From: Isoetes taiwanensis
Taxonomy: Eukaryota; Streptophyta; Lycopodiopsida; Isoetales; Isoetaceae
Assembly: GCA_021234155.1 (NCBI GenBank)
Contig: JAJEKV010000008.1
Span: 7,718,445 to 7,782,444, forward strand
Direction of reading: 5' to 3'
Length of the DNA: 64,000 bases
Part shown: piece after piece, positions 49,621 through 59,179 of the stretch
How the letters are laid out: every line of letters starts with the position of its first letter
How positions within the stretch are numbered: position 1 is the stretch's first letter
Position numbers and translations under genes: made by a program
The notes under the pieces: generated by a model
Told to the model about the DNA's origin: nothing
The model's database searches: none
What the model saw: the letters and a program-made list of their open reading frames with translations, nothing else

Positions 49621-50311
49621 TCAAAATCATCAATAAACTCATAGTGCCTATGTCATCCCGGAGTGTTTATCATGTACTAACAACGACATAGTAATTTGAA
49701 GGCCTTATTAAGTTTCTATAGAGTTCCATGTTTCATGTATCATGCATCATGTTGGGGAATTATCCATGAATCACGGGGAGTTATGCATGAAAAGTGCTTG
49801 GCATGTTCCTCCCTGGAATTCTTGGTGAAATATAATATTTTCCATATAATGGTTTTCAACGAGTGCACATGTTTCACATGGAGGCAGATGTGAAGAATTT
49901 GTCAAAATAGTTCGGTAATTTTAGCCTTCTAGGGGTCTATTCAGACCAGCCGTTAAGTTAGGTTAAGTTAGCATTTTTAACCACAAAACTCTTCACACCA
50001 CAAGTTAAGTTATCATAATATTAGTTAGTGATGGTTAACTTTTTTTTTAACGGAAAACCTTGACCGAACCTTCCTTCACACCTAACACCGCAGTTAATAT
50101 GCTGTTAACACAAATTTAACTAGACCGTTAAAATACACGACGAAATCTTAAAAATTAAAGTGACCCCGACGAGGTCACTTTAACTCCAGTTAATTAGCGA
50201 TGCATTTTCCTACACGGCGGGCAGATATGGCGAGGGATCGAGGAGGGCTTGGGCGCGGTCGAGGCGTGATGGAGGGAATCGAAGTTAGGGATGAACAGAT
50301 AATTTTTTTTT

Positions 50312-50503
50312 CCAGAGTAAAAAACCAAAATCACAGATTCGAGGGTGAAAATCTGCATCGAGAAGGATGTTGCCAGGCTTTACATCACAGTGAATAACAC
50401 GGACCTTGGATTCGTTGTGCAAGCAAGCCCACAAGCAGAACCGATGGCAATCTGGCGTCTCATTTCCCAGCTCAACACAGGCTGGTGTGCATTTTTAGGG
50501 AAC
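50312..50503 (-). pseudogene. Captured receptor-like kinase catalytic fragment
   Basis: Minus-strand reading: [20 protein letters not shown], then CGLA, a short deletion where kinases have YLH, then [24 protein letters not shown] and ICDFGF. These are kinase subdomains VIa-VII of plant receptor-like kinases: L-x-W-E-x-R, the catalytic loop HCDVKPGN (HxDxKxxN; Cys instead of Arg before Asp marks a non-RD kinase) and the metal-binding DFG. Only about 65 codons are present, with one 4-base deletion in the middle and no N- or C-lobe. It is therefore a captured exon piece, not a gene. Residues after DFG run into an A/T homopolymer. Confidence 0.8.
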
Positions 50504-51684
50504 AGATGTTTGTCGAGGCTGCCATTGGGCACTCATTTTTTTTTAACTCATTGTTGCATTGCTCCATTCTCATGTACCTGTTTCTCACATATCTTCTAAT
50601 TGTGAAGCTACAATATGCCAAGTGGATGCGGCAAATGATTTCAGTTGATTACAGTTTTATAAGTAAACGACGAGCTCCAACAAGGTCAGCCTACCTAAAT
50701 TTGCTCTGATGTTGTAGTACCAGATATGCAAATCTAAGACATTACGTCCTAGTTCTGTCCAGCTCATGTCTATGGTCGTAATAAATTCTAAAATATGAAC
50801 TCCATTGCTTTAAACAACGCCAGTGTTGTCTAAGGCTAGGTGGCTGTAAATTCCTTGCAAAACCATGTCATTTATCTCTTATGAAATACCATCATTATAA
50901 ATCAAGCATCGCTTTCAACAAGTTGAAATAATCCTTCTCTTCCCCGCAGCTTCAAGCAAGGAAATGATTAGTAATTGAAGTTGTAAAAGGCTTACTGAAT
51001 CTTTCTGCATAAGAGCTTACTTTCAATAAGGGCAGCTTGTAAGGCCCTCCTTGTTGATCGCTTGAAGAGTAAAGTTGGAGTTCATATTCCACCAAGTGAG
51101 ATCTTTGGTGGATACATTGTAAGGTGTGTCAAAGACTAGCAAGCGAACAAAAAATAAAGAAAAGCTGGTTGGGTGTGAAGGTGTCCCTGCGACATGTTGT
51201 GTGCTTCTATCTCAAGCCTCTTCCACCAATATGGTAAGCTGCTGCATATGTTTTTACAGCTAAAAGCCTATGCTTTATAAGGTAAAAGCTTTCAGCAGGG
51301 GCCCAGTTATGACTCACACATCTATTGCTCGTTTCCTTTACTTGCCCATTATTTTAGGCTCACATCCGTTGTGCAAAGAAGAGACCATATTGTAGAAGCA
51401 AGAAAGGCCCATTATTAGAGCTTGTTCTACCTTGCTGCTAATCCATTACAAGACGAAATTTGAATAAATAGGAACAAACAAAGTTTTAGGTTGGCTAGAA
51501 CAGCTTGCACCCCCGTTGCAGGCTAAGATGTTTAGAGGGATTGTTGTGTCTTGCCTAAAAGGTATAGGCGCCTTGGGTGATGCTCTTAGCTGTTGTTGGT
51601 TATTGCAAGCTTTGATGTTTAGAAGTTTTGTTCTGCAGTTGTGCATCCACTTCTGTCATCCTCATCTCTTTTCATCCTCAACAG

Positions 51685-51769
51685 GACCATTGCCCCTCAT
51701 ATATATGTTGTCTTGGCTCAGAAGAAAGAGGAAAAACGGACTAAATTACAAGTATCATTTCTATCCTAA
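51685..51769 (+). pseudogene. PABP: Captured poly(A)-binding protein exon 1 of 2
   Basis: After a pyrimidine-rich stretch ending TCAACAG (splice-acceptor-like), the frame reads IYVVLAQKKEEKRTKLQ and stops at 51,767. PABPs carry KPLYVALAQRKEERR-LQ at this point, just after the fourth RRM. The match is short but specific. Confidence 0.72.
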
Positions 51770-52109
51770 CTGTGTGTGGTATAGCCATTGGCAGATAAAG
51801 AACTCATTTCTAGTTCTGTTTATTCTGAGAAAATAAGTCATTCCTGGAAGTGAGTTCAATGTTTTGTCCTGAACATTCTTTTTCCAGCATAGTAATATCT
51901 TCATAGTGTACATGTGAAAGGAATAACATTAAGAAATTTTGTCATTCTATTTCCGTCAAGATTATCTTCCTCCTTATAATGTGTTTATTTCTCGTCCATT
52001 GTTGGTAGCAAGTATAAGGAATAAAGGTGAAAAATACTCTTGCTTGTAAGTTTCGAGCAAGTAAATTTTTTACTTTGCATGTTTCTAACTTAAATCTGCT
52101 GTATTGTAG

Positions 52110-52215
52110 AACCAGTTTCCACCCTTTAGAAATGTTGTTGGTGTTGCACCTGCTATGGCTGCGAACTTGCCCATGTATCATCCAGCAGCTCCAGGATATG
52201 TACTCCGACCACGGT
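52110..52215 (+). pseudogene. PABP: Captured poly(A)-binding protein exon 2 of 2 (linker)
   Basis: Following TTGTAG (acceptor-like), the frame reads QFPPFRNVVGVAPAMAANLP, then MYHPAAPGYV. It resembles the PABP linker with its AP-M-x-x-x-(M/L)PMY-PPGAPG pattern. It lies 340 bp downstream of the other PABP block, on the same strand and in the expected order, which supports a captured genomic fragment with an intron. Confidence 0.65.
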
Positions 52216-52957
52216 ATAACAACTCATGTCATTTCTCCAGGCACAACAACATATGGAGAATTGAACTATGGTGAAGGCAATAAGTAGTTTTGTGGTCAGG
52301 ATATTATGGCAATTTCATGCATATGACAAGTAATTTTGCTGACTTGGAGGTTTAATGTTTATAGCCAAGTTCACGCACTATCAGATTGTTGGGGCTGTAG
52401 AAGCCACGCAGAAAGTTAATAAAATGAAATAAAATGCCAGAGCTCTTCATTCAACTACTCGATGATTTTTCTCTTTATGGAATAGTAGCACGTTATAACC
52501 TTAACATTGGAATTTAAAATTTTGGATTCACTGACTGAAATGCAGCGAAACCAATTAACCAACATTGGCTCCAGCTCCAGCTTAAAACAAAAAATCTATA
52601 ATTTGCTATTGGTCAACTTCAAATAATGCGAGAAGCGACAAAAAACAGTAAACTTAACTAGATTGGTGTGAACATGTTTTAGTCAAGTTAACATTGTAAC
52701 TTAACTAAAGCTTGTCTGAAGACATTTTGGTTAACCACTAACTTAACAAGACCATGTCTGAACAACTAGTAGTTAGGTTAAATTTTTTGACTTAACTTGT
52801 ATTTGGTGTGAAAGTATTTAACTTATCTTGGTTAAGTTAAGTTATTTAACCGAGACTTAACTATTTTTAGTGTGAATGCAGTTGTTGTAGTTAAGTTAAA
52901 TCAAGTAGTTAAATTTTTTTAACTTAACCTAACTTAACGGTAGGTGCGAATGGTCCC

Positions 52958-53245
52958 TAGATATAATACGTGCCACAAACATTCCGTCCCAGAATGCGTT
53001 TCCTTTGCCTTTCCACGCCCGTGTGATGGACGACATCCAGAAACCCTGTTTAGTCTTTAGCACGACGAGCACGAAGCACCGATCACTTCCTAAAGCCGCT
53101 AGTCTGATTAGAAAATTTGGGTTTTGACATTTGCAATGAGCCAGCTAAGGAAGCACCGAATTTGGTCTCGCGGTCCATTTCTGCAGTTGGTTTGGCATTT
53201 GATGATTCAATTGGAAGCAGGGTTTTCAGGTTAAAATTTGGCAGC
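52958..53245 (+). promoter_or_regulatory. Promoter/5' leader of the TMEM87-like gene with upstream ORFs
   Basis: Only 288 bases separate the transposon end from the start codon, so promoter elements must lie here or inside the transposon. Three upstream ATGs open short frames: 52,993 (10 codons), 53,026-53,127 (33 codons, starting MDDIQKPCLV) and 53,136-53,234 (32 codons, starting MSQLRKHRIW). The last ends 11 bases before the main ATG. If they are in the mRNA they could dampen translation. No TATA box is obvious. Confidence 0.5.
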
Positions 53246-55582
53246 ATGGTTTTCATGGCAATATGGATATTTTGCTTGATTTTTTGTTTTGGCTTCGGGG
53301 ACATAGAGGGATCTGTACATGAGTATCATAATAGGAAGTTTAATCAATGGGGTAATGGGTATGCTGCATTTGGTGGCAGCGAAGGGTTGTATAAGAGTGC
53401 ACCAGATGCCGAGGGACAGGGTATTGCCAATGGTTTATCGTATATCAGGTGAAGGTTCCGCTTCTCAACACTTGATGTGACTTTTCAGATTATGAATTGT
53501 TTCAAAACATGGTTGGATGATTTCTCAAAATGATAATAGTTTCTTAGTGCAATAAAAATGACATATACTGCCTAACATGTCAGCTTGCAAACATGTGTGT
53601 TATTTGACAACTTATGTGTTGTGTTACTTGTCAGAATAAAGCTAAAAAAGGTTTAGTTGTCCTTCATTTTTACAGATTTGATACCACGTTCACACGAACT
53701 AATGAATCTGCTCATCGACATGATGTCATGGAGCATAGCACGGGGCTGGTTGAGGCAATTATTTTTGAACTTCGAGAGCAGGAAAAAATTGGGGGAGCTA
53801 ATTCCAGTGGCCATCCAATTTTGTGCTGCACTCCAGAAATTGCCGAAGAGATGGGGTGCAGAACAGGCGAAATAATAGTGCATCCAGAGGATGGCTGGCC
53901 AAAATTGTTGAAGGTTTCATTTCGTGGGAATCAGACACTTGCAAGATTGTCAGATGAAACTGTTAATATCACCAGGAATGGAATGTACACTCTATACTTT
54001 GTGTTCTGTGAACCCCAGCTTAAGGATCTGACACTGAATGGGAAGACCATGTGGAAAAATCCATCTGGTTATCTACCTGGAAGAATGGGACCACTGATGA
54101 AATTTTATGGACTATTTTCTCTTGCCTATTTGCTGCTTGGCCTCTTATGGTTTGTTCAATATTTACGGTTCTGGAAAGATATTTTGCAACTTCAAAATTG
54201 CATTAGTGCAGTCATTTTTCTTGGCCATGCTGAGATGGCCTTATGGTATTTTGAGTATGCGAATTTTAATGCAACTGGTCAGAGGCCTATTGGGCTCACA
54301 ACTTGGGCTGTAACCTTTGCTGCCATTAGAAAGACAATTTCTCGTCTTGTCATATTAATAGTATCAATGGGTTATGGGGTGGTAAGACCAACTCTTGGTG
54401 GTTTGAGCATGAAAGTCATGCTTCTTGGAGCAACCTATTTTTTAGCAGCAGAGACATTGGATATGATGGAAAACGTTGGGAGAATAGATGATCTGTCTGA
54501 GAAAGCTCACATACTTCTAGTGCTGCCTGATGCAATTCTTGATGCAGTCTTTGTTGTTTGGATATTTACATCATTATCAAGAACATTGGAGAAGCTTCAG
54601 GTATCAGATTACTTTTTAGGTTGATGTCTTTATGGCGATATAACATTGTTTTGATATAAATTTCACAGGCAAGGAAACAACATGCAAAGTTGGAGCTCTA
54701 TAGGAAGTTTACAAATGCTTTGGCCATATCTGTGGTCATTTCAATTATTTGGATTGGATATGAGGTATGTACTTCGGTAGATGAATCATTCCTTCAGCTT
54801 GGTCCAAATAATTCATGTTTTGGTAGTATATACGTAATGAAGGAGTTCAAATTGTTCTTGTGTCGTCCACATTATTTTTAACTGGCTTGCTGTCGAATAT
54901 TTGAGAAAAATAACAACTCTTTTCTATTGCATCATATGCCAATGGCTATTGAACTGTAAATGCAAGAGTTCATTGGCCCAGCTTTCAGTTATGGTAGACA
55001 GTTTCATCTACTAAATGTAGCCCGGTGTCATGATAAGATCATAGAACTGAGATCGCATGCCACATGTGGCGAACATGAACATGCCCAAGTTCATTAATAT
55101 AGCTACTTTTTTTTCCTAAGGATTATATTTTCAGGCATTTCTGAAGACTATAGGTGATTAAGCTCTCTTTCTTCTGTTGCAGCTTTATTTCAGGGAAACA
55201 AATTCCTTCAATTTGCGTTGGCAATCTGCTTGGATGGTTCCTGCATTTTGGAACATTCTCAGCTTTGGGATACTTTGTGTCCTCTGTGCTTTGTGGGCTC
55301 CATCCCAGAACTCCACTCGGTAAGGATGAATAAAGGTTTGCATTGTTTGGTTATGCTCAGAAACTTCTTTACAACCTGGTGAACCCATTTTGTTGGCTCA
55401 GTTATGCATATTCCGAAGAGGTTGGAGATGATGGAGAGGATGAGGAATCTGTATCATTAACTGGTGGGAAGGGTGCACTGGAATTAGAAAAGATCCCTGG
55501 CAAACAAGAAAAGAAGGAGAGAAAGTTAGGAACTACTGATATGTTTAGCCTTGAGGATGTGGAAGAAGATAAACGGGAGTAA
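53246..55582 (+). CDS. TMEM87: TMEM87-like (GOLD-domain seven-transmembrane, Golgi) protein
   Basis: Five exons with GT-AG introns: 53,246-53,448; 53,676-54,600; 54,669-54,764; 55,183-55,319; 55,402-55,582. Together they give 513 residues. I chose ATG 53,246 because it opens a signal peptide (MVFMAIWIFCLIFCFGFG); the frame extends upstream only from a TTG. Residues ~23-190 are the luminal GOLD-like domain, with paired Cys (ILCC, GCRTGE, FCEPQ). TM1 begins near 209 (FYGLFSLAYLLLGLLWF), followed by six more helices, including the conserved HAEMALWYFEY and RPTLGGL segments. TM7 is near 430-450 and the tail is acidic (EEVGDDGEDEES). This matches the plant 'lung seven transmembrane receptor' proteins in length and order. 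Family members reside in the Golgi and act in trafficking; the exact role in plants is unsettled. Confidence 0.95.
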
Positions 55583-55634
55583 CAAAATGCAAAAAATTGC
55601 ATGCAGGATGTACAAACAAACAAGAGCTAATGCA

Positions 55635-55640
55635 AATAAA
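55635..55640 (+). terminator. Candidate polyadenylation signal
   Basis: AATAAA lies 53 bases after the TMEM87-like stop codon in an A-rich 3' leader. Copy A has the same string near 29,485. Confidence 0.5.
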
Positions 55641-55789
55641 GAGCTATGTTAATAACCACCTCTGACTGCGATTTCATACACCAAGTGTGGGATATCGAGC
55701 ACCTCTTCTGTTCTAGGTGAGTATGGGAAGATGCTGGTTGCCTTGAATCATCCAACCTCCTCTTTAGAAGAACTCAACAATTGGGGTGA

Positions 55790-56530
55790 TCTCAACAGAT
55801 TGTTAGAAGTGCTAGCATTCTTCATAGGACTTTGCTATTGTTGTAGGTTGGAATTGCTGCCTTCTTGCGGTGCCATTATTGTAATGGAGGGATGAATCCC
55901 ATTTCTATGTGAAATGAACATTTCTATCGATCCAGTAGACAAGAAAAGTTATACAGGAAATGACTTGAGTAGGTATAGCATAGAGAAGAATTTTCTAACA
56001 GGAAAATTCTCATACAGATCACTTACTGTGTATGCTTGTGAATCAATCACATTAGACGAGATGAATTTGGAGGTTACAGCAATAAAATAACAGCTAGATC
56101 CTGTCTACTACTGCCAGCTGGATATGGAGCACAGCATCCGGTGTTAGAAGGATCATTATCCATGCAGAATTGTTTCATTTCAATAGTAGGATAAATTGAG
56201 AGATAATTATTGCTAGTAACGTGGGATAAAAACTTACCTGTGAGGGTTTAGATAATGTTGGCTGGAGATATCACAGCTTGACATGCAAATAACAAAAGAA
56301 TTGCTGTGAAGTTATGTGAGATTTCCTTGGAATCTGTCTTCCAGTCAGTAGTCAGTCAGTTAGTATATCTTGGGTACAAACTTGTGTTTGATGGTCAAGG
56401 ATGTAAAGTCAGTCTGAATGATAAATTGAAGTTCTTTGCCAAACGTGTTGGGAAATTGTTTTAGATGGATGGAGTTACATTTGATTGTATAAATATTGTG
56501 ACAGCCGCTGATATTGAAACATGATTGGCA
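55790..56530. other. First single-copy sequence; no gene recognised
   Basis: From 55,790 onward the sequence has no counterpart in copy A, which stops at the gap. It may hold the end of the TMEM87-like 3' UTR. A GTCAGT-rich stretch occurs at 56,342-56,362. No coding sequence assigned. Confidence 0.6.
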
Positions 56531-56534
56531 CACA

Positions 56535-57079
56535 CTACAACAATGTAAAATTCATGGCAAAGAAAGGAATTATACCTTGTAAAGAAGAAAATGATAAAAC
56601 AACATATTTTGTGAAGGATGTATTATGGGGAAAATTAGCAGAGACTTCCAATTGCAAGAATCCAAACATAAAGCTCACATCTGCCTTCCACATTTTGATC
56701 CCCTTCTCCGGCAGCCATTCACAGTGTTCATGTTTCATCTTATAAAACAATAGAGGCCAGTTGTCTTTATTGCAGAACCTGAACAGAAGGGATTTTAGAT
56801 GGCCGATCAAACGTTTCTTCTTAGAAAAATGTAGTCCTTCACGAATCCCTTTCAATTAGGGACATCGTGCACTAGATAAGGCGTTGGAGCTTTCGAGCTA
56901 CATTCCCAAAACAACTGTATTAACTCCGGAATAGTGAGCGCATCCGATCTTTTCAAAAGAGTAGAGTAATTGCCAAACAAAGCATCTATATCATCATGCC
57001 TATGCCCAACCATCATGAACCCCAACTGCATCTCGTCAAACACACCATGCCATACAAGGTAAGAAAAGTACGAAAACAT
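56535..57079 (-). pseudogene. DUF7869-like transposon-derived protein fragment
   Basis: The minus strand reads VFDEMQLGFMMVGHRHDDID, then ALFGNYSTLLKRSDALTIPE and HDVPN. After a stop and frameshift near 56,855 it continues GHLKSLLFRF..WPLLFYK and EWLPEKGIKMW. The VGHxHDDID..F motif followed about 60 residues later by HLK-x-x-x-F-x-F and W-P-K-G is the pattern I associate with the C-terminal DUF7869 region of a multicopy, probably transposon-derived family. The call is from memory of that pattern, so moderate. The N-terminal part is absent and the frame is broken, so it is a remnant. Confidence 0.55.
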
Positions 57080-57179
57080 ATATATACAAGAAATTTAATG
57101 TGTCCTATGATGCATGTTCGAGTTTTAGCATGTTCCTACGTGCAAGTTCTTGTAAAAGAATCTCTTGAGAATACTCTAA

Positions 57180-57780
57180 ATTCATAGATTCTCTAAGATT
57201 CTACCAAGGTTCTCTTAGAGGGTTCGTGAGCATTTCTCTAAATATTATAAGATTCCCTCTAGATTCCATTAAATTTCCCTAGATTCTCTAAGATTGTATG
57301 AAGACCCCCTTAGATTCTCTTAGATTCATTTAGATTTTATCAGATTGTCCTTAGATTCAAAGAGATTCTATAAAGATTCCCTTAGATACTCTAAGATTTC
57401 ATCAACATTTTCTTAGATTCCCTTAGATTTTATGAAGATTCCTTTAGATCCCCCAGATTTTAAGAGATTCCCTTAGGCTTGTAAATATTTTCCTAGATTC
57501 TCTTACATTTTATAAGATTTTCTTACATTTTATTAGATTCTTCTGGATTCTTTTACATTCTAGAACTTTTTAGAACATTCTAAGACTTTCTGGAACATTC
57601 TAAGACTTTCAATATATTCTAGAACTTTCTAGAAGTATTTCCCACATTCCCGTAGATTCTAGGGGGAATTTTCTTAAATCCCCCCTAGATTCTCTTATGT
57701 TCTAGAACTTTCTAGAAGATTCTAGAACTTTCTAGAGCCTTCCAGAACATTCTAGAACCTTCTTGAACTAGTTAAAATGT
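57180..57780. repeat. Degenerate 10-bp-period array (AGATTCYYTT to TTCTAGAACT)
   Basis: About 600 bases in which TTAGATTCTC/AGATTCCCTT-type decamers (57,180-57,530) grade into TTCTAGAACT-type decamers (57,540-57,770). Phasing is ~10-11 bases on the left and exactly 10 on the right. The unit has the form TTCnnGAAnn or a decayed version, so neighbouring units create inverted nTTCn/nGAAn pairs. No coding sequence. Confidence 0.85.
57700..57767. promoter_or_regulatory. Heat-shock-element-like array: 14 phased TTC/GAA half-sites
   Basis: TTC begins at 57,700, 57,710, 57,720, 57,730, 57,740, 57,750 and 57,760. GAA begins at 57,705, 57,715, 57,725, 57,745, 57,755 and 57,765, with GAG at 57,735. This is an uninterrupted run of alternating nTTCn/nGAAn pentamers, the established HSF binding pattern, of which three usually suffice. 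A poorer run lies at 57,559-57,635. Whether it is used by heat-shock factors is unknown; no heat-regulated gene was recognised within 1 kb. Confidence 0.6.
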
Positions 57781-57849
57781 TATAGTCTATTTTATCTTAA
57801 TGGAAACATTACCCTTAAGTATATGTGAAACATAAATTATTTATGGAAT

Positions 57850-57915
57850 TAATGCTTGGTTTAGTGGTTAGAATGGGGGGCTGGGGGGTCAATGGCTAGG
57901 GTTCGAATCCTCTAC
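57850..57915 (+). ncRNA. tRNA-like Pol III promoter (SINE head or tRNA pseudogene)
   Basis: An A-box-like TGGTTTAGTGG (57,857-57,867) and a B-box GGTTCGAATCC (57,900-57,910) are 33 bases apart, as in tRNA genes. The T stem pairs only in part and the acceptor arms do not pair, so this is not a working tRNA. A tRNA-derived SINE head is the likely alternative; no clear SINE body or tail is visible before the next repeat block. Confidence 0.45.
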
Positions 57916-57964
57916 ACAACATAAAAATTTTAAAAGCCTTTTCCTAAGGGATGAGCATTCAATT

Positions 57965-58460
57965 TGGGCCGTAGGATCTTCGACCCGATCAAGGGTCGAG
58001 ATCTCACGCAACATGAGCCATAGGATCTATTACATATAATTCCCAAAGTCATGTGCACCATAGAATATGTGCCAAGCCACGTGAGCCGTAAGATCCTGGA
58101 TCGATGATCATGATCGAATCAACCTGGACCGTAGGATCGATTACATATAATTCCCAAAGCCATGTGCACTGTAGGATGTGTCCCAAAGCAACGTGAGCCG
58201 TAGGATCTCGGACCGACGATCAGGATCAAATCAACATGGACCGTAGGATCGCTTACATATAAGCTATATCTGGGCCGTACGATATGCCCCAAAGCCACGG
58301 GAGCTGTAGGATCTTGGACCGGCGGTCAGGATCAGATCAACCTGGACCGTAGGATCGTGTCTATACGGATTATATATAAACTCTCAAGCCATCTGGGCCG
58401 TAGGATACGTCCCAAAGCCACGTGAGCCGTCGGATCTCGAACGGACGGTCGGATAAGCGC
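57965..58460. repeat. Imperfect ~110-bp tandem repeats (GAGCCGTAGGATC family)
   Basis: GAGCC-G/A-TAGGATC-like strings occur at 58,015, 58,083, 58,195, 58,301 and 58,424. They alternate with GGACCGTAGGATCG, ACATATAA and CCCAAAGCCA-G-TG blocks. Each unit contains self-complementary GATCnnGGACC/GATCAGGATC pieces. The family is not recognised. Confidence 0.75.
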
Positions 58461-59160
58461 GACAAACATAAGAACATATATAAGAGGAGATATATGCGGC
58501 CAGAGCAATTATCAAGCTGAAGGTAAAGCCTCCTTGGTGGCTTTTTCGGTCTTGAGATTTCCCTCGAAGGCACATCATATGGTTTGCCTGATTTATTAGT
58601 CACCTTGGTCTTCAAAGCCTTGGACTCTAGAATGGAAGAAGCCCATGCACATGTGGGTTTAGCTGTATCATGTAGGTGACCCCAGGTATCTTCAGCTGAA
58701 TCTTCGAGTGTCTTCGATACATGATTGAGAGACCCAACGTGAAAGTTAGAGTCATCCTGCCAAAGCTCAACCGGAGAATGGCCTAGTTCTCCTATATCAT
58801 GACCATGCATCAGAGCTCCAATGACGCTGACCTTACCTTCAGACGCTCCCCTCTCCATATCGCCTTGGCTAACTTTCTAAGCCAAGGCACCATAGTCTTA
58901 TTCTGGTCCATTTTATTATGAATGATTGTAAGAGCTTGGTCGGGTGCATGTTGCGACAATGCTCGCCAAGACCAATAAAGGCTTCTGCAAGATAGCTGTG
59001 CAAACATATGAGCCTTCCTTTCCCATGCTAACTCTCTTCTTTCTAATAGATCCCGTGTTTTAGCTAGCTTCTTTTTGATAATTATACATGTATTGTATTT
59101 GGAGTCGAAAGCTATGTGCTTGTCCTTTGATGTAACTATATATTCATGTAATCTTTTCAT
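58370..59160 (-). CDS. Unidentified reading frame, possibly two exons
   Basis: From ATG 59,160 the minus strand is open to 58,810 (starting MKRLHEYIVTSKDKH, rich in Lys/Arg and Leu, with WRALSQHAPDQ and WLRKLAKAIWRGERL). At 58,837/58,836 there is a CTGAAG/GTAAGG donor-like site. An overlapping frame (58,858-58,370, starting MERGASEGKVSVIGALMHGH) stays open and runs into the tandem repeats. I recognise no domain. It could be a decayed host or transposon gene, or chance; the overlap of frames and run into repeats argue against an intact gene. Confidence 0.3.
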
Positions 59161-59179
59161 ACATGTAATATAATCCACT

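Larger units (their letters stand above)
49933..52957. mobile_element. Harbinger/Tourist-like Pack element (copy B, better sequence)
   Basis: 3,025 bp between TAG target duplications (49,930-49,932 and 52,958-52,960). The left terminus GGGTCTATTCAGACCAGCC and the right terminus in reverse complement GGGACCATTCGCACCTACC are alike and are followed by the identical GTTAAGTTAGGTTAAGTTA. Both subterminal zones are packed with AACTTAAC/GTTAAGTT. No transposase or other long frame is present. Two sets of host gene fragments are inside, on opposite strands: receptor-like kinase (50,312-50,503) and poly(A)-binding protein (51,685-52,215). The superfamily assignment rests on the GGG...C ends and 3-bp duplication; the known consensus for Harbinger is TWA, so TAG is slightly off. 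Confidence 0.82.

Noticed and set aside
53117-53245. Upstream extension of the TMEM87-like frame starting MGFDICNEP
   Set aside because: It opens with TTG, not ATG. The downstream ATG at 53,246 gives a clean signal peptide.
3211-55790. Genuine recent 26-kb segmental duplication as a biological novelty
   Set aside because: The breakpoints coincide with the N gap and errors rise toward it on both sides; an assembly overlap explains it more simply. Left open pending read mapping.
57857-57910. Functional tRNA gene
   Set aside because: A and B boxes are present, but acceptor arms do not pair and the T stem is imperfect.
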